The notes: generated by a model from the sequence alone, not told the origin. A DNA stretch of 64,000 nt from Sediminicola sp040566555 (GCF_040566555.1 NZ_JBEWYP010000004.1:1-64000), one strand, 5' to 3'; counted from the first letter of the stretch, positions 1 through 9,053 are shown. Numbers and translations: made by a program.

Positions 1-33
1 GAAAAGTATTCCTAAATTTGCAGCTCCAAAAAC

Positions 34-105
34 AGCCTCATAGTTCAACGGATAGAATAAGAGTTTCCTAAACTTTAGATCCAAGTTCGATTCTTGGTGA
101 GGCTA
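34..105 (+). tRNA. tRNA-Arg (anticodon CCT)
   Basis: The stretch folds as a full cloverleaf. A 7-bp acceptor stem pairs 34-40 with 98-104. A D-arm covers 43-58, an anticodon arm 60-76 has loop TTCCTAA with anticodon CCT at 67-69, and a T-arm 81-97 has loop TTCGATT. CCT reads the AGG arginine codon. The 3' CCA is not encoded, since ACA follows, so it would be added after transcription. The next gene is on the opposite strand and ends about 50 bases away. Confidence 0.93.
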
Positions 106-113
106 CAACAAAA

Positions 114-147
114 AACCCCTTTTAGATCAATGGATTTGGAAGGGGTT
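114..147 (-). terminator. Rho-independent terminator of the nitrate reductase operon
   Basis: An 8-bp inverted repeat pairs AACCCCTT (114-121) with AAGGGGTT (140-147). On the minus strand it is followed by a run of T. It lies just past the stop codon of the rubredoxin-tailed gene and separates that operon from the tRNA. Confidence 0.7.
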
Positions 148-158
148 CATGTTTAGAT

Positions 159-1601
159 TTAGGATATCTCAATCTGCTGCTCTATTTTTTCAAAGGACGA
201 TTTGGGAGCTTCACAAACAGAACAGACATATGACTTTGGTAATTCTTCAAATGTCGTCCCAGATACAATACTGGCTTTAAGGTCACCATAGGTGTCATCA
301 TAGATTGTCATACAAGAGGCACATTGATATACTTCTTTGATAGCTTTGATTTTTTCCTTTTTAGATGATTTAGTAATGGAATCAGTTGTACCCAATTGAC
401 TGAAGTATTTTTTGCTTAGTTCCATCAAAAGACCTGGAAGTTCAATTTTGTCAACATCCTGTGCATAGGCCTGATATATTTGAGTATTTGGGTCGAAATT
501 CTTAAAATGCAGCACATTATAGGTAGGTCTAAAATCAAATTCCTTCACAATGGTTGGTTGGGTGTTCTTTTCAATGATGACCGATGAGAAATGGGACCTT
601 TTTCCTGGATCATTGCTAATGCCAAAGGTAAGTCCATAGGTACTTATGTCATTTTGATCAAAACTCAATACCAAGAATTTTTTAAGTTCTAAGGCTTCCT
701 TGTCATCTACAGGCAGATGCCAGTTCATCTCCAATTGGGAATGCCGAACATTGATCCCTTTTTGACCCAGAAAGCGTTCCAATTCAGGCCTGCTGCTACT
801 TTTAATACCCTTTACAATAAACGATTTCCAAGGGGTGATACAAATTTTACCTACACTGTTATCCAGGCAAAATCCGCAGAATTCTTTAAGGAAATCCAAG
901 TCATATCTATTATTTCTCCAGTAGAGGCCCAACCAAAATTGATCATCACCCATGCGATTCATTCCCTCGTAATAGGGAAAGGTAGTATAAGGGATTTCGA
1001 GTTCCTTATCCATGACCTTATTGTTGGTATCCAGACTCTTGTTAAGGATATAAAAAAGTTCATCCACATCGGCAACATCTTCATGGATGTCCTCAATGGC
1101 CAGCGCTATGGCGTTTATATCCCAACTGTAGACCAGCACTGGATAATAGGCCGATTTTGTCCAATGGGGCAACTTTATATTGAAGTACCAATAGTCTTCA
1201 TGTTGGGAGGCTATGAAGTTGAGGTTTCCACTAAAAATGGGAACCAATCGTTGCTTAGGGTCTGTTATGTTAATTTTCAACTTGGGTAGATAAGTAAACC
1301 CTTCAAGAATATATAAATAAGTAGAACCCTTGAGCCAATAGGTCATATCGAAAATATCTGCGGACACATAGGAACTGACAATGTTTTGACAGCTTCTATC
1401 CGGAATAATGTCCGTATTGAACTTGGATATTTTTTCAAGCTGTTTTTCATCCATATTCTGAAGCGGAAACAAAAGGTCCTGACGGGAGCCAAAGAAAACC
1501 TCTTTAAGCCCGGCGGCCTCCAACATGGTTATGCTGTCTTTTAATTCTCCCGGGGAAGTAACTCCTCCCTTGATTAGAATTCTGTGAAGATTATCGTTCA
1601 T
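159..1601 (-). CDS. Rubredoxin-domain protein with nitrite reductase-like half-domains
   Basis: A 480-residue protein with two recognisable parts. The last ~55 residues are a rubredoxin: a CxxC knuckle in YQCASCMTIYDD and a second in YVCSVCEAP bracket an iron site, the standard spacing for a one-iron electron carrier. The N-terminal ~350 residues contain stretches such as TPWKSFIVKGI that resemble the ferredoxin-like half-domains of nitrite/sulfite reductases, but the siroheme and 4Fe-4S cysteine motif is not seen, so it is probably not a reductase itself. It starts 12 bases after the nitrate reductase stop codon, so the two are almost certainly co-transcribed. I infer an electron-transfer or assembly role in nitrate or nitrite reduction. 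The rubredoxin call is firm and the rest is inference. Confidence 0.8.
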   Translation of the reverse strand: MNDNLHRILIKGGVTSPGELKDSITMLEAAGLKEVFFGSRQDLLFPLQNMDEKQLEKISKFNTDIIPDRSCQNIVSSYVSADIFDMTYWLKGSTYLYILEGFTYLPKLKINITDPKQRLVPIFSGNLNFIASQHEDYWYFNIKLPHWTKSAYYPVLVYSWDINAIALAIEDIHEDVADVDELFYILNKSLDTNNKVMDKELEIPYTTFPYYEGMNRMGDDQFWLGLYWRNNRYDLDFLKEFCGFCLDNSVGKICITPWKSFIVKGIKSSSRPELERFLGQKGINVRHSQLEMNWHLPVDDKEALELKKFLVLSFDQNDISTYGLTFGISNDPGKRSHFSSVIIEKNTQPTIVKEFDFRPTYNVLHFKNFDPNTQIYQAYAQDVDKIELPGLLMELSKKYFSQLGTTDSITKSSKKEKIKAIKEVYQCASCMTIYDDTYGDLKASIVSGTTFEELPKSYVCSVCEAPKSSFEKIEQQIEIS

Positions 1602-1613
1602 AGTTTCTACGTA

Positions 1614-4600
1614 TTAAGAGGCAACAGATTTCAATTGCCGATGCAGTAATTCTTTTATTTCTGGTTTACAACTTCCACAACCGAGGCCAGCGCCTGTTTC
1701 TGAACACAATTTGTTGAAATTATTACAGCCTTCTTTGATGGCATCTTTTAAATTTCCTTCTCCTACCTGGCTACAGGAACAAACCAATTTTCCTTTCAAT
1801 GGCACGGAAGCGGTGTTGCCCCTTAATAGCTCGTTTCTTTTTTCGGAGAGCTCTATCTCTTCCTCAATAAGGCGTTTGAATTCCGCGAATTCATTCTTAT
1901 CACCCATCAGGATGGCTCCAAGAAGTGTGTCATCTTTGACAATGCATTTTTTATAATAGCGCTTGGTGACATCCATGAAGATGATCTCTTCATAGCTGCT
2001 ATCGTTAATAGGGGCGTTGACCATCCCTAAGCTGCACAGATCCAGATTTTCAAATTTTAGAATATTCATGAGTACGGAGCCATTATAAATACTGCTAAAA
2101 TCACCCAAAATATACCTCGCAGCGCTGTCAGCCTGTTGTTCAGCAGCAGAGGTAATGCCAAAAAGCCCACCATTGAATTCGGCTATTTCACCTAGCGCAA
2201 AAATGGAAGGGTCACTCGTCTGTAAATATTCATTGACCACTACGCCCCTTCCTGTTTTGATATCGGAATGTTTGGCGAGTTCTATATTTGGTCTTGTTCC
2301 AATGGCATATACAATGGCATTGCACTTGATGGTTTTACCAGTCTTTAAGGTTACTGATAAGGATGATCTTTGATCACGCTCCTCAAAAACAGTGCTCACC
2401 TCATTATCAAAGTATAATTTTATGCCCCTTTCGATAACGTCCTCAGCCAAAAGTCTACTGGCGATATTGTCCAATTGCCTTTCCATGAGTCGAGGTGCCC
2501 GCTGTATAATACTGATGTTTACATTACGCTTTTTAAGAGCTGCTGCCAATTCCAGTCCCAAGAGACCGCCACCAACAATGACCATATGCTGTTCTTCCAC
2601 CGGAAGTCCAGTATTTTGAAGATATTTTCTTAGGTCATCGGCATCTCCTCTTTCCCTCATGGTGAAACGTCCAGGCATATTAATTTGCACATCACTGGGA
2701 ACAAAAGCTCGACTCCCAGTTGCCAACACCAACAGGTCGTATGAATGGGTCTGGTTATTGCTGTCTGTAATTTCTTTGTGTTCCTTGTCAATAGAAAGGA
2801 TTCCTACCCCTGGATATAAGCTGATTTCCAGCTTTTTCAATTCCCCCTTCTTAAGTTTTTCCAATGCTTCCCAAGAAAGCTCTTCACTCACGTATTCGGG
2901 CAATAATACCCTATTATAAAACGGTTCCTTTTCTTTGGAGAAGACATGGAGCTCGTCCTTTTCATTTTTGTCCCGGTACGATTGAACAAAGCGGTATGCT
3001 GCCGCCCCGGCACCTACCACAATAATTTTCTGCTTTGGTTTTTCATATTTAACCACTTCTACAGCGCAGTATTTAAAATCGGGTTCTTTTGATACGGGAT
3101 CTACTAAATCATTGGTGATATTATTGGCTCTGCCAAAATCATTGTTCAAAACCTTACCCCAATGCATCGGTAAAAATACTACCCGTTCCCTTATATCGAA
3201 ATTCACTTTTACCTTCACCTGAACCTGACCACGGATACTTTTTATAATGGCAACATCTCCATCTTTAAGTTGACGCAAATAGGCGTCTACCTTGTTTATT
3301 TCTAGATAAGGCTCTGGAATATGGGTTAGAAGTCGTTTTACCTTACCGGTTTTGGTGCGGGTATGCCATTGATCACGGACTCTTCCCGTGGTTAAGATCA
3401 AGGGGAATTCTGGGGATGTTTTTTCCGATTGGTTATAAATTTTATGAGGCGCGTTGAAATGGGATTTATGGTCATTGGTAAAAAACCTACGGTCCGAAAA
3501 CAATCTTGGCGTTCCTTTATGGGTATTGTGGGGTACAGGCCATTGAAAGCTGCCCTCCTTAATTAAACGTTGATGTGAAAGTCCAGAAATATCTATTTCT
3601 GTGCCTTTGGTCAAAAGGCAGTGTTCATCATAGACTTCGGAGACATTGTTGTAGCCGAATCCTGTAAAGCCCATTTTTTGGGCAAACTTCCAAAGTATTT
3701 CGGCATCTGGAAGAGCCTCACCCGGGGCATCTATGACTTTTGGTAAGTAGCTAATTCTTCTTTCAGAATTGGTCATTGTGCCATCCTTTTCCAGCCAACC
3801 TGCTGCTGGGAGCACTAGATCTGCATATTTGGTGGTTTCCGAATTGTGGGAGATGTCCTGAACTACCACGAAACTTGCCTTTTCCAGTGCCTTTTCAACT
3901 TTGTGGGCGTTGGGCATGCTTACGATAGGATTGGTGCAAATCACCCAAATTGCCTTTAGTTTTCCACTGTCGAGGGCATCGAACATTTCTGTGGCCGTTA
4001 GGCCTGGTTCTGATTTTATGGGCTTGCCACCCCAAAATTCTTCAATTTCCTTCCTATGATGTGGGTTCCCCAAGTCGCGGTGTGCCGCCAATAGACTGGC
4101 CATGCCGCCTACTTCCCTACCGCCCATGGCATTGGGCTGTCCTGTCAGGGAAAACGGTCCAGCACCTGGCTTTCCTATCTGCCCCGTTAAAAGGGATAAA
4201 TTCATTAAAGACACATTTTTGGAAACTCCTATGACACTCTGGTTGAGACCCATGGTCCACATACTAATAAATGCCTTCGCATTCCCAATATATTGCGCCG
4301 CTTTACGAATATCGTCTGCGGAAATGCCACAAAGATCAGCTGCTTGGCGTATGGAAAGCTGAAATGCACTTTCCTTACAGGCATCAAAGTTAGCGGTGTG
4401 TTTTTTTATAAAGCTTTTGTCAATTTTTTTCTTTTCAATCAACCATCTCGCAATGGCATTGAACAGGATCACATCTGTACCCGGCAAAATCTGTAAATGT
4501 AGGTCGGCGGAAGCACAGGTCTGCGTCTTTCGGGGATCTACTACGATAATTTTTACATTGGGATTTTTTTCTTTGTGCATTTCTATGCGCCTAAAAAGTA

Positions 4601-5147
4601 TAGGGTGGCACCAAGCCGGATTGGCCCCTGCAATAAGGAAACAATCTGACAATTCTATATCATCATAGGAAATCGGTACTGCGTCTTCCCCTACCGTTTT
4701 TTTGTAACCTACCACAGCGGAACTCATACATAACCTGGAATTCGTGTCTATGTTATTGGTTCCGATAAAGCCTTTTGTCAGTTTATTCACCAAATAATAT
4801 TCCTCGGTGAGGCATTGTCCAGAAACATAGAAGCCCACACTGTCCGGACCATGTTTTTCTATGATGCTCTTAAAAACGGCCGCGGCACGGTCTATAGCGG
4901 TATCCCAGGATACCCGTTGCATAGGATGGTTGCGACTCCAACGCATTTCGGGATAAAGGATCCTGTCACTAAGGTCTTGGGCAACATAATTGAGATTTTT
5001 GCCTTTTGAGCATAACATGCCTTTATTCACGGGATAATCAGGATCGCCCTCAACACTAATAACTCCTTTTGCATCTTTTTCTACTAGAATACCGCACCCG
5101 ACTCCACAGTAGGAGCAAATAGTCTTATGTACATTCTTTTTCAGCAT
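1614..5147 (-). CDS. nasA: Fused assimilatory nitrate reductase: Mo catalytic + FAD/NAD(P)H + BFD [2Fe-2S] domains
   Basis: A cytoplasmic 1177-residue enzyme reducing nitrate to nitrite. Residues 1-~690 form the Mo-bis-MGD catalytic unit: the N-terminal 4Fe-4S ligands are C11, C14, C18 and C46, and the expected Mo-ligand cysteine lies in DTNSRLCMSS. Residues ~695-1085 form a pyridine-nucleotide-disulfide oxidoreductase with two dinucleotide folds (VVGAGAAAYRF and IVGGGLLGLELAAAL). The last ~60 residues are a BFD-type [2Fe-2S] domain with CSC and CGSC pairs. In many bacteria the catalytic and electron-transfer parts are separate subunits (NasA/NasC and NasB). Here one chain could take electrons from NAD(P)H to nitrate. 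No twin-arginine signal is present, which fits assimilation. It is first in an operon with the rubredoxin-tailed protein, and its promoter carries the shared TACGTA-type operator. Confidence 0.92.
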   Translation of the reverse strand: MLKKNVHKTICSYCGVGCGILVEKDAKGVISVEGDPDYPVNKGMLCSKGKNLNYVAQDLSDRILYPEMRWSRNHPMQRVSWDTAIDRAAAVFKSIIEKHGPDSVGFYVSGQCLTEEYYLVNKLTKGFIGTNNIDTNSRLCMSSAVVGYKKTVGEDAVPISYDDIELSDCFLIAGANPAWCHPILFRRIEMHKEKNPNVKIIVVDPRKTQTCASADLHLQILPGTDVILFNAIARWLIEKKKIDKSFIKKHTANFDACKESAFQLSIRQAADLCGISADDIRKAAQYIGNAKAFISMWTMGLNQSVIGVSKNVSLMNLSLLTGQIGKPGAGPFSLTGQPNAMGGREVGGMASLLAAHRDLGNPHHRKEIEEFWGGKPIKSEPGLTATEMFDALDSGKLKAIWVICTNPIVSMPNAHKVEKALEKASFVVVQDISHNSETTKYADLVLPAAGWLEKDGTMTNSERRISYLPKVIDAPGEALPDAEILWKFAQKMGFTGFGYNNVSEVYDEHCLLTKGTEIDISGLSHQRLIKEGSFQWPVPHNTHKGTPRLFSDRRFFTNDHKSHFNAPHKIYNQSEKTSPEFPLILTTGRVRDQWHTRTKTGKVKRLLTHIPEPYLEINKVDAYLRQLKDGDVAIIKSIRGQVQVKVKVNFDIRERVVFLPMHWGKVLNNDFGRANNITNDLVDPVSKEPDFKYCAVEVVKYEKPKQKIIVVGAGAAAYRFVQSYRDKNEKDELHVFSKEKEPFYNRVLLPEYVSEELSWEALEKLKKGELKKLEISLYPGVGILSIDKEHKEITDSNNQTHSYDLLVLATGSRAFVPSDVQINMPGRFTMRERGDADDLRKYLQNTGLPVEEQHMVIVGGGLLGLELAAALKKRNVNISIIQRAPRLMERQLDNIASRLLAEDVIERGIKLYFDNEVSTVFEERDQRSSLSVTLKTGKTIKCNAIVYAIGTRPNIELAKHSDIKTGRGVVVNEYLQTSDPSIFALGEIAEFNGGLFGITSAAEQQADSAARYILGDFSSIYNGSVLMNILKFENLDLCSLGMVNAPINDSSYEEIIFMDVTKRYYKKCIVKDDTLLGAILMGDKNEFAEFKRLIEEEIELSEKRNELLRGNTASVPLKGKLVCSCSQVGEGNLKDAIKEGCNNFNKLCSETGAGLGCGSCKPEIKELLHRQLKSVAS

Positions 5148-5192
5148 GATATTCTGTCTTGGAAGAATACTTCTGTTTAGAAGATGAAATTA

Positions 5193-5214
5193 CAAAATTA
5201 AGTATAAATACGTA
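5193..5214 (-). promoter_or_regulatory. Operator and -7-like box of the nitrate reductase operon
   Basis: On the minus strand 5214-5199 reads TACGTATTTATACTTA: heptamer TACGTAT, two bases, then ATACTTA. This is an inverted 7-2-7 arrangement with one mismatch between arms. The sequence runs directly into TAATTTTG (5200-5193), a perfect match to the Bacteroidota -7 consensus TAnnTTTG. The operator centre is about 59 bases ahead of the nasA start codon. Similar sites precede the response regulator, transporter, cobA and nirB. No other feature was seen in the 5148-5346 gap. Confidence 0.62.
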
Positions 5215-5346
5215 GTGTTGTTTTGGTAATAGTTCTTAGGATTTCAAGGTGAATCCATAAAATAGGTAAGGGGAAATTGGCATTAATATCAAAAACCACT
5301 ATTTAGGTGGTTTATGAAATATAATATACTTTGATTTTTGTTTAAA

Positions 5347-6027
5347 TTAAACCAAGTTATGCAGTTGGGCCTTTTTTGAAAGATCAATTAAATTTTTCAC
5401 ATCCATTTTTCGCATCAGGTTGAACCGATGTGTCTCAATGGTGCGTTTACTTTTATTGAGTTTTTCAGAAATTTGTTTATTGGTAAGACCCGAAAGTACA
5501 AGTTCCAATATTTGAAGCTCTTTACTCGTGAGGTCGAAAGGCTTTTCTTCTGACTTGTTTGTGGTAGCAGATGGTAGAGGTGCCGCTGATTTGTTCAAAA
5601 GATTATTGACAAGGACATTGCTAATATCTCCACTAAAATATTTGCCTCCATCCCTTACAGTATGTATTGCCTTTAAGAATTCGGTCTTCCCTGTGTCTTT
5701 TAACAAATAGCCACTGGCACCAGCGTTCACGGACTTTAAAATGTATTCCTCTGAATCGTGCATGGATAGAATGATGCACTTTGTGTCCGTACCTTGGTTC
5801 TTTAAGATTTCAACGGCTTCAATCCCGTTCATTTCGGGCATGCGAATATCAATGATAAGCAGGTCGGGTTGTTTTTCATTGACCATGGCTATTGCTTCCT
5901 TTCCGTTGGAAACTTCCCCTATGACTAATAAATCTTTTTCTTCTTCCAAAAGGGCCTTGATGCCATCCCTTACCAGGGAGTGGTCGTCTGCTAATACAAT
6001 ACTTGTGGTTTTGTTCAAAACAATCAA
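5347..6027 (-). CDS. NarL/LuxR-type response regulator, probable nitrate regulator
   Basis: A 226-residue two-domain response regulator. The receiver domain (about 8-125) has the acidic pair D14/D15, phospho-acceptor D60 in LLIIDIRMPEMNG, and conserved K110 in SGYLLKD. A LuxR/GerE helix-turn-helix fills about 160-222, with LTSKELQILELVLSGLTNKQ and the recognition region SKRTIETHRFNLMRKM. This is the NarL/FixJ layout. The likely partner kinase is the P-box sensor at 13884-15734, since both lie in the nitrate locus and no other kinase is present in it. The promoter has a degenerate copy of the operator seen at the other nitrate promoters, which suggests autoregulation. The family call is firm and the nitrate assignment is inference from context. 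Confidence 0.9.
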   Translation of the reverse strand: MIVLNKTTSIVLADDHSLVRDGIKALLEEEKDLLVIGEVSNGKEAIAMVNEKQPDLLIIDIRMPEMNGIEAVEILKNQGTDTKCIILSMHDSEEYILKSVNAGASGYLLKDTGKTEFLKAIHTVRDGGKYFSGDISNVLVNNLLNKSAAPLPSATTNKSEEKPFDLTSKELQILELVLSGLTNKQISEKLNKSKRTIETHRFNLMRKMDVKNLIDLSKKAQLHNLV

Positions 6028-6038
6028 TTATTACAACA

Positions 6039-6078
6039 CAAATATAGGGTAAAAATAAAACTAAGTATTCATACGGTA
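6039..6078 (-). promoter_or_regulatory. Promoter and degenerate operator of the response regulator
   Basis: On the minus strand, 6046-6039 reads TATATTTG, an exact TAnnTTTG -7 box, 12 bases before the start codon. Upstream, 6078-6062 contains CGTATGAATACTTAGTTTT when extended to 6057; this matches the nasA operator region at 16 of 19 positions. The operator centre is about 23 bases before the -7 box, so it would cover the -33 region. Confidence 0.55.
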
Positions 6079-6091
6079 TTGTTTATAAATT

Positions 6092-6132
6092 AAAAAACGA
6101 TCACCGTCTGCAATTGCATACGATGATCGTTT
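6092..6132 (-). terminator. Rho-independent terminator of the porin gene
   Basis: A long imperfect palindrome pairs AAACGATCA (6095-6103) with TGATCGTTT (6124-6132). Its inside is also nearly symmetric (CGT/ACG and TGCAATTGCA). On the minus strand the stem is followed by a T run (6097-6092). It lies just downstream of the porin stop codon and insulates the response regulator gene. Confidence 0.75.
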
Positions 6133-6153
6133 GGTACTATCTTAATTAAATGA

Positions 6154-7440
6154 TTAGTCTTTGTTAGTGTTCAAAAATTTGGGTTTGATAACCAACATCG
6201 CCCATGCCCAGTTTTGGGAGCTAGCGGCCAAATCTTTTGTGGTGCCTTTCAATTCATACATTCCGTCACTTGCAAATAGTTGTGAATATCCCAACATTAG
6301 TGAGTATCCATTAAATTTTTGAGCAAGTACGAAATCTAACTCCGTGCCCAAAGCTTTTTCACCACTTGGCAACTCCTGTTCTCCACTAAAGTTTAGGGCC
6401 TTTACCATTAAGCTCGACTTTTCCCCTAGCTTGAAATTGGCACTTACGTGTACATCGAACAATCCAATTGAATTTGCGTGGTTGCCTACGTAGAAGTAAT
6501 CCATAAATCCGTTGAACTTGTGGTTGGTGCCGTAAAGAGGGAAAAATGCTTCCGTTCTATTTGTAGTATTGGTGTCATTGCCACTTATGATTTCTAAGCC
6601 TGCACCCAATCCTATTTTATCTGAAGCTTTATAGGTAATGTCCAAACCAAGGAGATAGGCATTACCAACATTTATGGCACCTTGTCTTTCCCCAGTTTGA
6701 AGAAAAGCATTTACTGCAGCTCCAAAACCTCCTTTGTTATAGTCTAGATGAGTTCCAATGGTTTGTAGGTTGCTGATCCCATCTGGTGTGACGCCATCGC
6801 TTTCAAAATTTTGAAAACCATTGTTCAATAGCAAGAAGCTTCCAGTTAGATTCTCCCAGCCTTGTTTAAGGTATAGATATTGCATGGTCTTGTAGGTAAA
6901 AAAGCCTGTTGTGTTATAGGCTGTCCCTACCGACTGGAAACCAGATGGATTGTCATAATCCTGACTAAAGGCCAATCCCAAATCAATTTGAAACTTGTCT
7001 TTTTCATATTTCAATAAAGCTGCATCATGGTTTCGTGCTTGTTGGGTCCAACCTACACTTCCTAAAATACGTTCGTCATCATAATCCAAAGTCTGCCTTC
7101 CTATTTTAGTAGAAAAGCCACTGCCTAAATTGATATTAGCCCACGCCTCAAAAATAGCGAAGGAATTGTTTTCATCATCTGGCAGTAATTGTCTGTTTTC
7201 TCCCCAAACAATTACGTCTTGAAGGCTAACATAAACAGAGTAGGCGTCAACGGAATAACCGGTGTTAAGGCGAATTCTGGTAGACACTCCAAAGCCGGCA
7301 TCGGCCCCATCGGCTATAATAGTGCCAAATCCGTGACGGAATTCTGTTCTAGGACGAAATTCACCATCAATGGTAAGCTGTGCGCTTATCACTTGCACGG
7401 TTAAAAATATAAGTCCTATTAATAAATGTTGTTTTTTCAT
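6154..7440 (-). CDS. Outer-membrane porin, alginate-export-like beta-barrel
   Basis: A 428-residue secreted barrel protein. The start is set at MKKQHLLIGLIFLTVQ because a clean signal peptide ending at ISAQ follows; the open frame extends 32 codons further upstream without recognisable content. The mature protein has the alternating aromatic/polar strands of an outer-membrane barrel, for example DGEFRPRTEFRHGFG near the N-terminus and many GxxLDY-like strands. This resembles the alginate-export porin family, which in flavobacteria is often annotated without known substrate. Its place between the nitrate regulator and the nitrate transporter suggests that it admits nitrate or nitrite. It lies 132 bases after the transporter stop codon and has its own terminator, so it is probably transcribed with the transporter. 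Confidence 0.75.
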   Translation of the reverse strand: MKKQHLLIGLIFLTVQVISAQLTIDGEFRPRTEFRHGFGTIIADGADAGFGVSTRIRLNTGYSVDAYSVYVSLQDVIVWGENRQLLPDDENNSFAIFEAWANINLGSGFSTKIGRQTLDYDDERILGSVGWTQQARNHDAALLKYEKDKFQIDLGLAFSQDYDNPSGFQSVGTAYNTTGFFTYKTMQYLYLKQGWENLTGSFLLLNNGFQNFESDGVTPDGISNLQTIGTHLDYNKGGFGAAVNAFLQTGERQGAINVGNAYLLGLDITYKASDKIGLGAGLEIISGNDTNTTNRTEAFFPLYGTNHKFNGFMDYFYVGNHANSIGLFDVHVSANFKLGEKSSLMVKALNFSGEQELPSGEKALGTELDFVLAQKFNGYSLMLGYSQLFASDGMYELKGTTKDLAASSQNWAWAMLVIKPKFLNTNKD

Positions 7441-7572
7441 AATTTTATTATTGAGGTGGTTGGTCAATTCGTATTTACAATCCATGGTAAATTGGTAAAA
7501 CCAAAAACAAATTGTATTCATTCCACAATTGTACATCAGGTTATACGGGGTTTAAAAATTCAAATTTGATAG

Positions 7573-8979
7573 TTATTTATCCCCTGCTGAAAATTGTATG
7601 GCACGGACTTCAACCTCTTCTTCGGCAGCAGCAAACTTTATGGCTAGCGCCATGAGGGCCGATACCACTACAAATCCCCCTATAAGAAAGTAACCACTGG
7701 ATACAGCTGAGGCAGCCGCTGAGGTTTGGGCAGCCTTTATGACTTGTTCCCCAAACTCACTATTTGAATTTATAGCCGCACTTTCTGCTACGGCGGATTT
7801 CGATTTTAAAAATAGGGCTGCTAAAAAAGCACCTACATTTCCACCTGCACCAACGATACCCGAAATAGAACCAATGGCTTTTTTATTGATAAAGGGCACT
7901 ACGGAAAAAGTAGCTCCCTCTGCCATTTGAACGGTTAGACTAAAAGCAATAAGGAATATCATTCCAACTGCCAAGCTTGTAGTGATGGAGAATAGTGACA
8001 ACATTGCGCCCTCTGCGGCCAAGATCAAGGCCAAGAAAATGACCCTTCCTCTCAGGCCTTTTAATTTTCCAAAAAGGTCACCAAAATAACCCCCCAATGT
8101 TCTTGCAAAAATGTTCATCAAGGCAAAGGATAGCACTAAATTTCCTGCTGTGCTTCGATCCAAACCAAATCTATTCTGGAGATAGTCATCCATGGTTCCA
8201 TAAACCGTGAGTTCCATTCCAAAACAAGCCGCATAAACTAAGAAAAGAATCCATACCCTATAGTCTTTTAAAGTGCTTATAAAGGAGACCTCGTCTTTTT
8301 TCAGCATTGGCATTTCTCCGGATATTTTAAGATCGGCAAAATTACCTTTTGGGGTATCCTGTGTAAAAAAGTAATAGATTAGACCCATGGCCAAGCATAA
8401 AAATCCTGCGATTACCATGGAATAACGCCAAGCGATATCTTCGGCAACACCAAAACTAATAACAGCCGCGGCGATCAGGGGCATTCCCAATCTGTTGGCC
8501 CCGCCACCTAAATTACCCCATCCTGCGGAAGTGGCATTGGCAGTTCCCACTATTTTTGGGGCGAACATAATGGAGGTATGGAATTGGGTGATTACAAACG
8601 AGGCCCCTATAAAGCCAATAAACAATCGGCAGATCAAAAACTGTAGGGGTGTTTGCACAAATCCCAAAAGAATGACGGGGATGGCACCAAGAATAAGTAA
8701 ATAGGTATAACAAAGTCTTGGGCCGTATTTATCACATAATTTACCTATTAGTAATCTGGCAAATACAGTTCCCGATACGGCCAAGATAATGGAATTCCAT
8801 TTCTGTGCTGGGGTTAAGCCTAGATCCTTTACGACATCAGGCATGAAAGGAACAATGCCAAACCAGGCGAAGAAGCATATAAAAAAGGATATGGACGTTA
8901 TCCAAAACGTACGCATGGGAATGCTCTTAAAGTTCAATAATTCAAGTTTTGTGGCTTTTTCTGATACAGTTGATTTCAT
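7573..8979 (-). CDS. narK: NarK-type MFS nitrate/nitrite transporter
   Basis: A 468-residue inner-membrane protein with about 12 transmembrane segments. The N-terminus runs WITSISFFICFFAWFGIVPF, as in NarK/NasA porters. The two glycine-rich nitrate-signature segments are visible: GWGNLGGGANRLGMPL in the first half and GIVGAGGNVGAFLAALFL in the second. An intracellular loop contains RLLIGKLCDKYGPR, the MFS A-motif. The C-terminal loop is longer than usual and rich in alanine and serine. It would import nitrate, or exchange nitrate for nitrite, for the fused reductase. The promoter carries three TACGTA-like repeats spaced 10 bp apart, so nitrate control is likely. Confidence 0.92.
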   Translation of the reverse strand: MKSTVSEKATKLELLNFKSIPMRTFWITSISFFICFFAWFGIVPFMPDVVKDLGLTPAQKWNSIILAVSGTVFARLLIGKLCDKYGPRLCYTYLLILGAIPVILLGFVQTPLQFLICRLFIGFIGASFVITQFHTSIMFAPKIVGTANATSAGWGNLGGGANRLGMPLIAAAVISFGVAEDIAWRYSMVIAGFLCLAMGLIYYFFTQDTPKGNFADLKISGEMPMLKKDEVSFISTLKDYRVWILFLVYAACFGMELTVYGTMDDYLQNRFGLDRSTAGNLVLSFALMNIFARTLGGYFGDLFGKLKGLRGRVIFLALILAAEGAMLSLFSITTSLAVGMIFLIAFSLTVQMAEGATFSVVPFINKKAIGSISGIVGAGGNVGAFLAALFLKSKSAVAESAAINSNSEFGEQVIKAAQTSAAASAVSSGYFLIGGFVVVSALMALAIKFAAAEEEVEVRAIQFSAGDK

Positions 8980-9019
8980 AGTGTTGTTAATTATGTTCTA
9001 CTTCAGTATATATTGCTGC

Positions 9020-9053
9020 GGTAAAATTAAGTACTAATACGTAATAATACGTA
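9020..9053 (-). promoter_or_regulatory. Triple-repeat operator upstream of the nitrate transporter
   Basis: On the minus strand three hexamers occur exactly 10 bp apart: TACGTA (9053-9048), TACGTA (9043-9038) and TACTTA (9033-9028). The last runs into TAATTTTA, one mismatch from TAnnTTTG. The first two make an inverted 7-2-7 pair, TACGTATTATTACGTA. The order and spacing copy the nasA promoter, including the bases TACTTAATTTT. A further TACGTA lies at 9078-9083, also on the 10-bp grid. Confidence 0.6.

Noticed and set aside
34..105. tRNA-Arg as an integration site of a mobile element
   Set aside because: No second copy of its 3' end, no integrase and no foreign-looking genes were seen in the window.
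717..1289. 190-codon open frame on the plus strand
   Set aside because: It lies wholly inside the rubredoxin-tailed gene on the other strand and shows no family motif.
1608..1613. TACGTA between nasA and the rubredoxin-tailed gene
   Set aside because: A single hexamer without a partner or -7 box in a 12-base gap that overlaps the next start region; probably chance.
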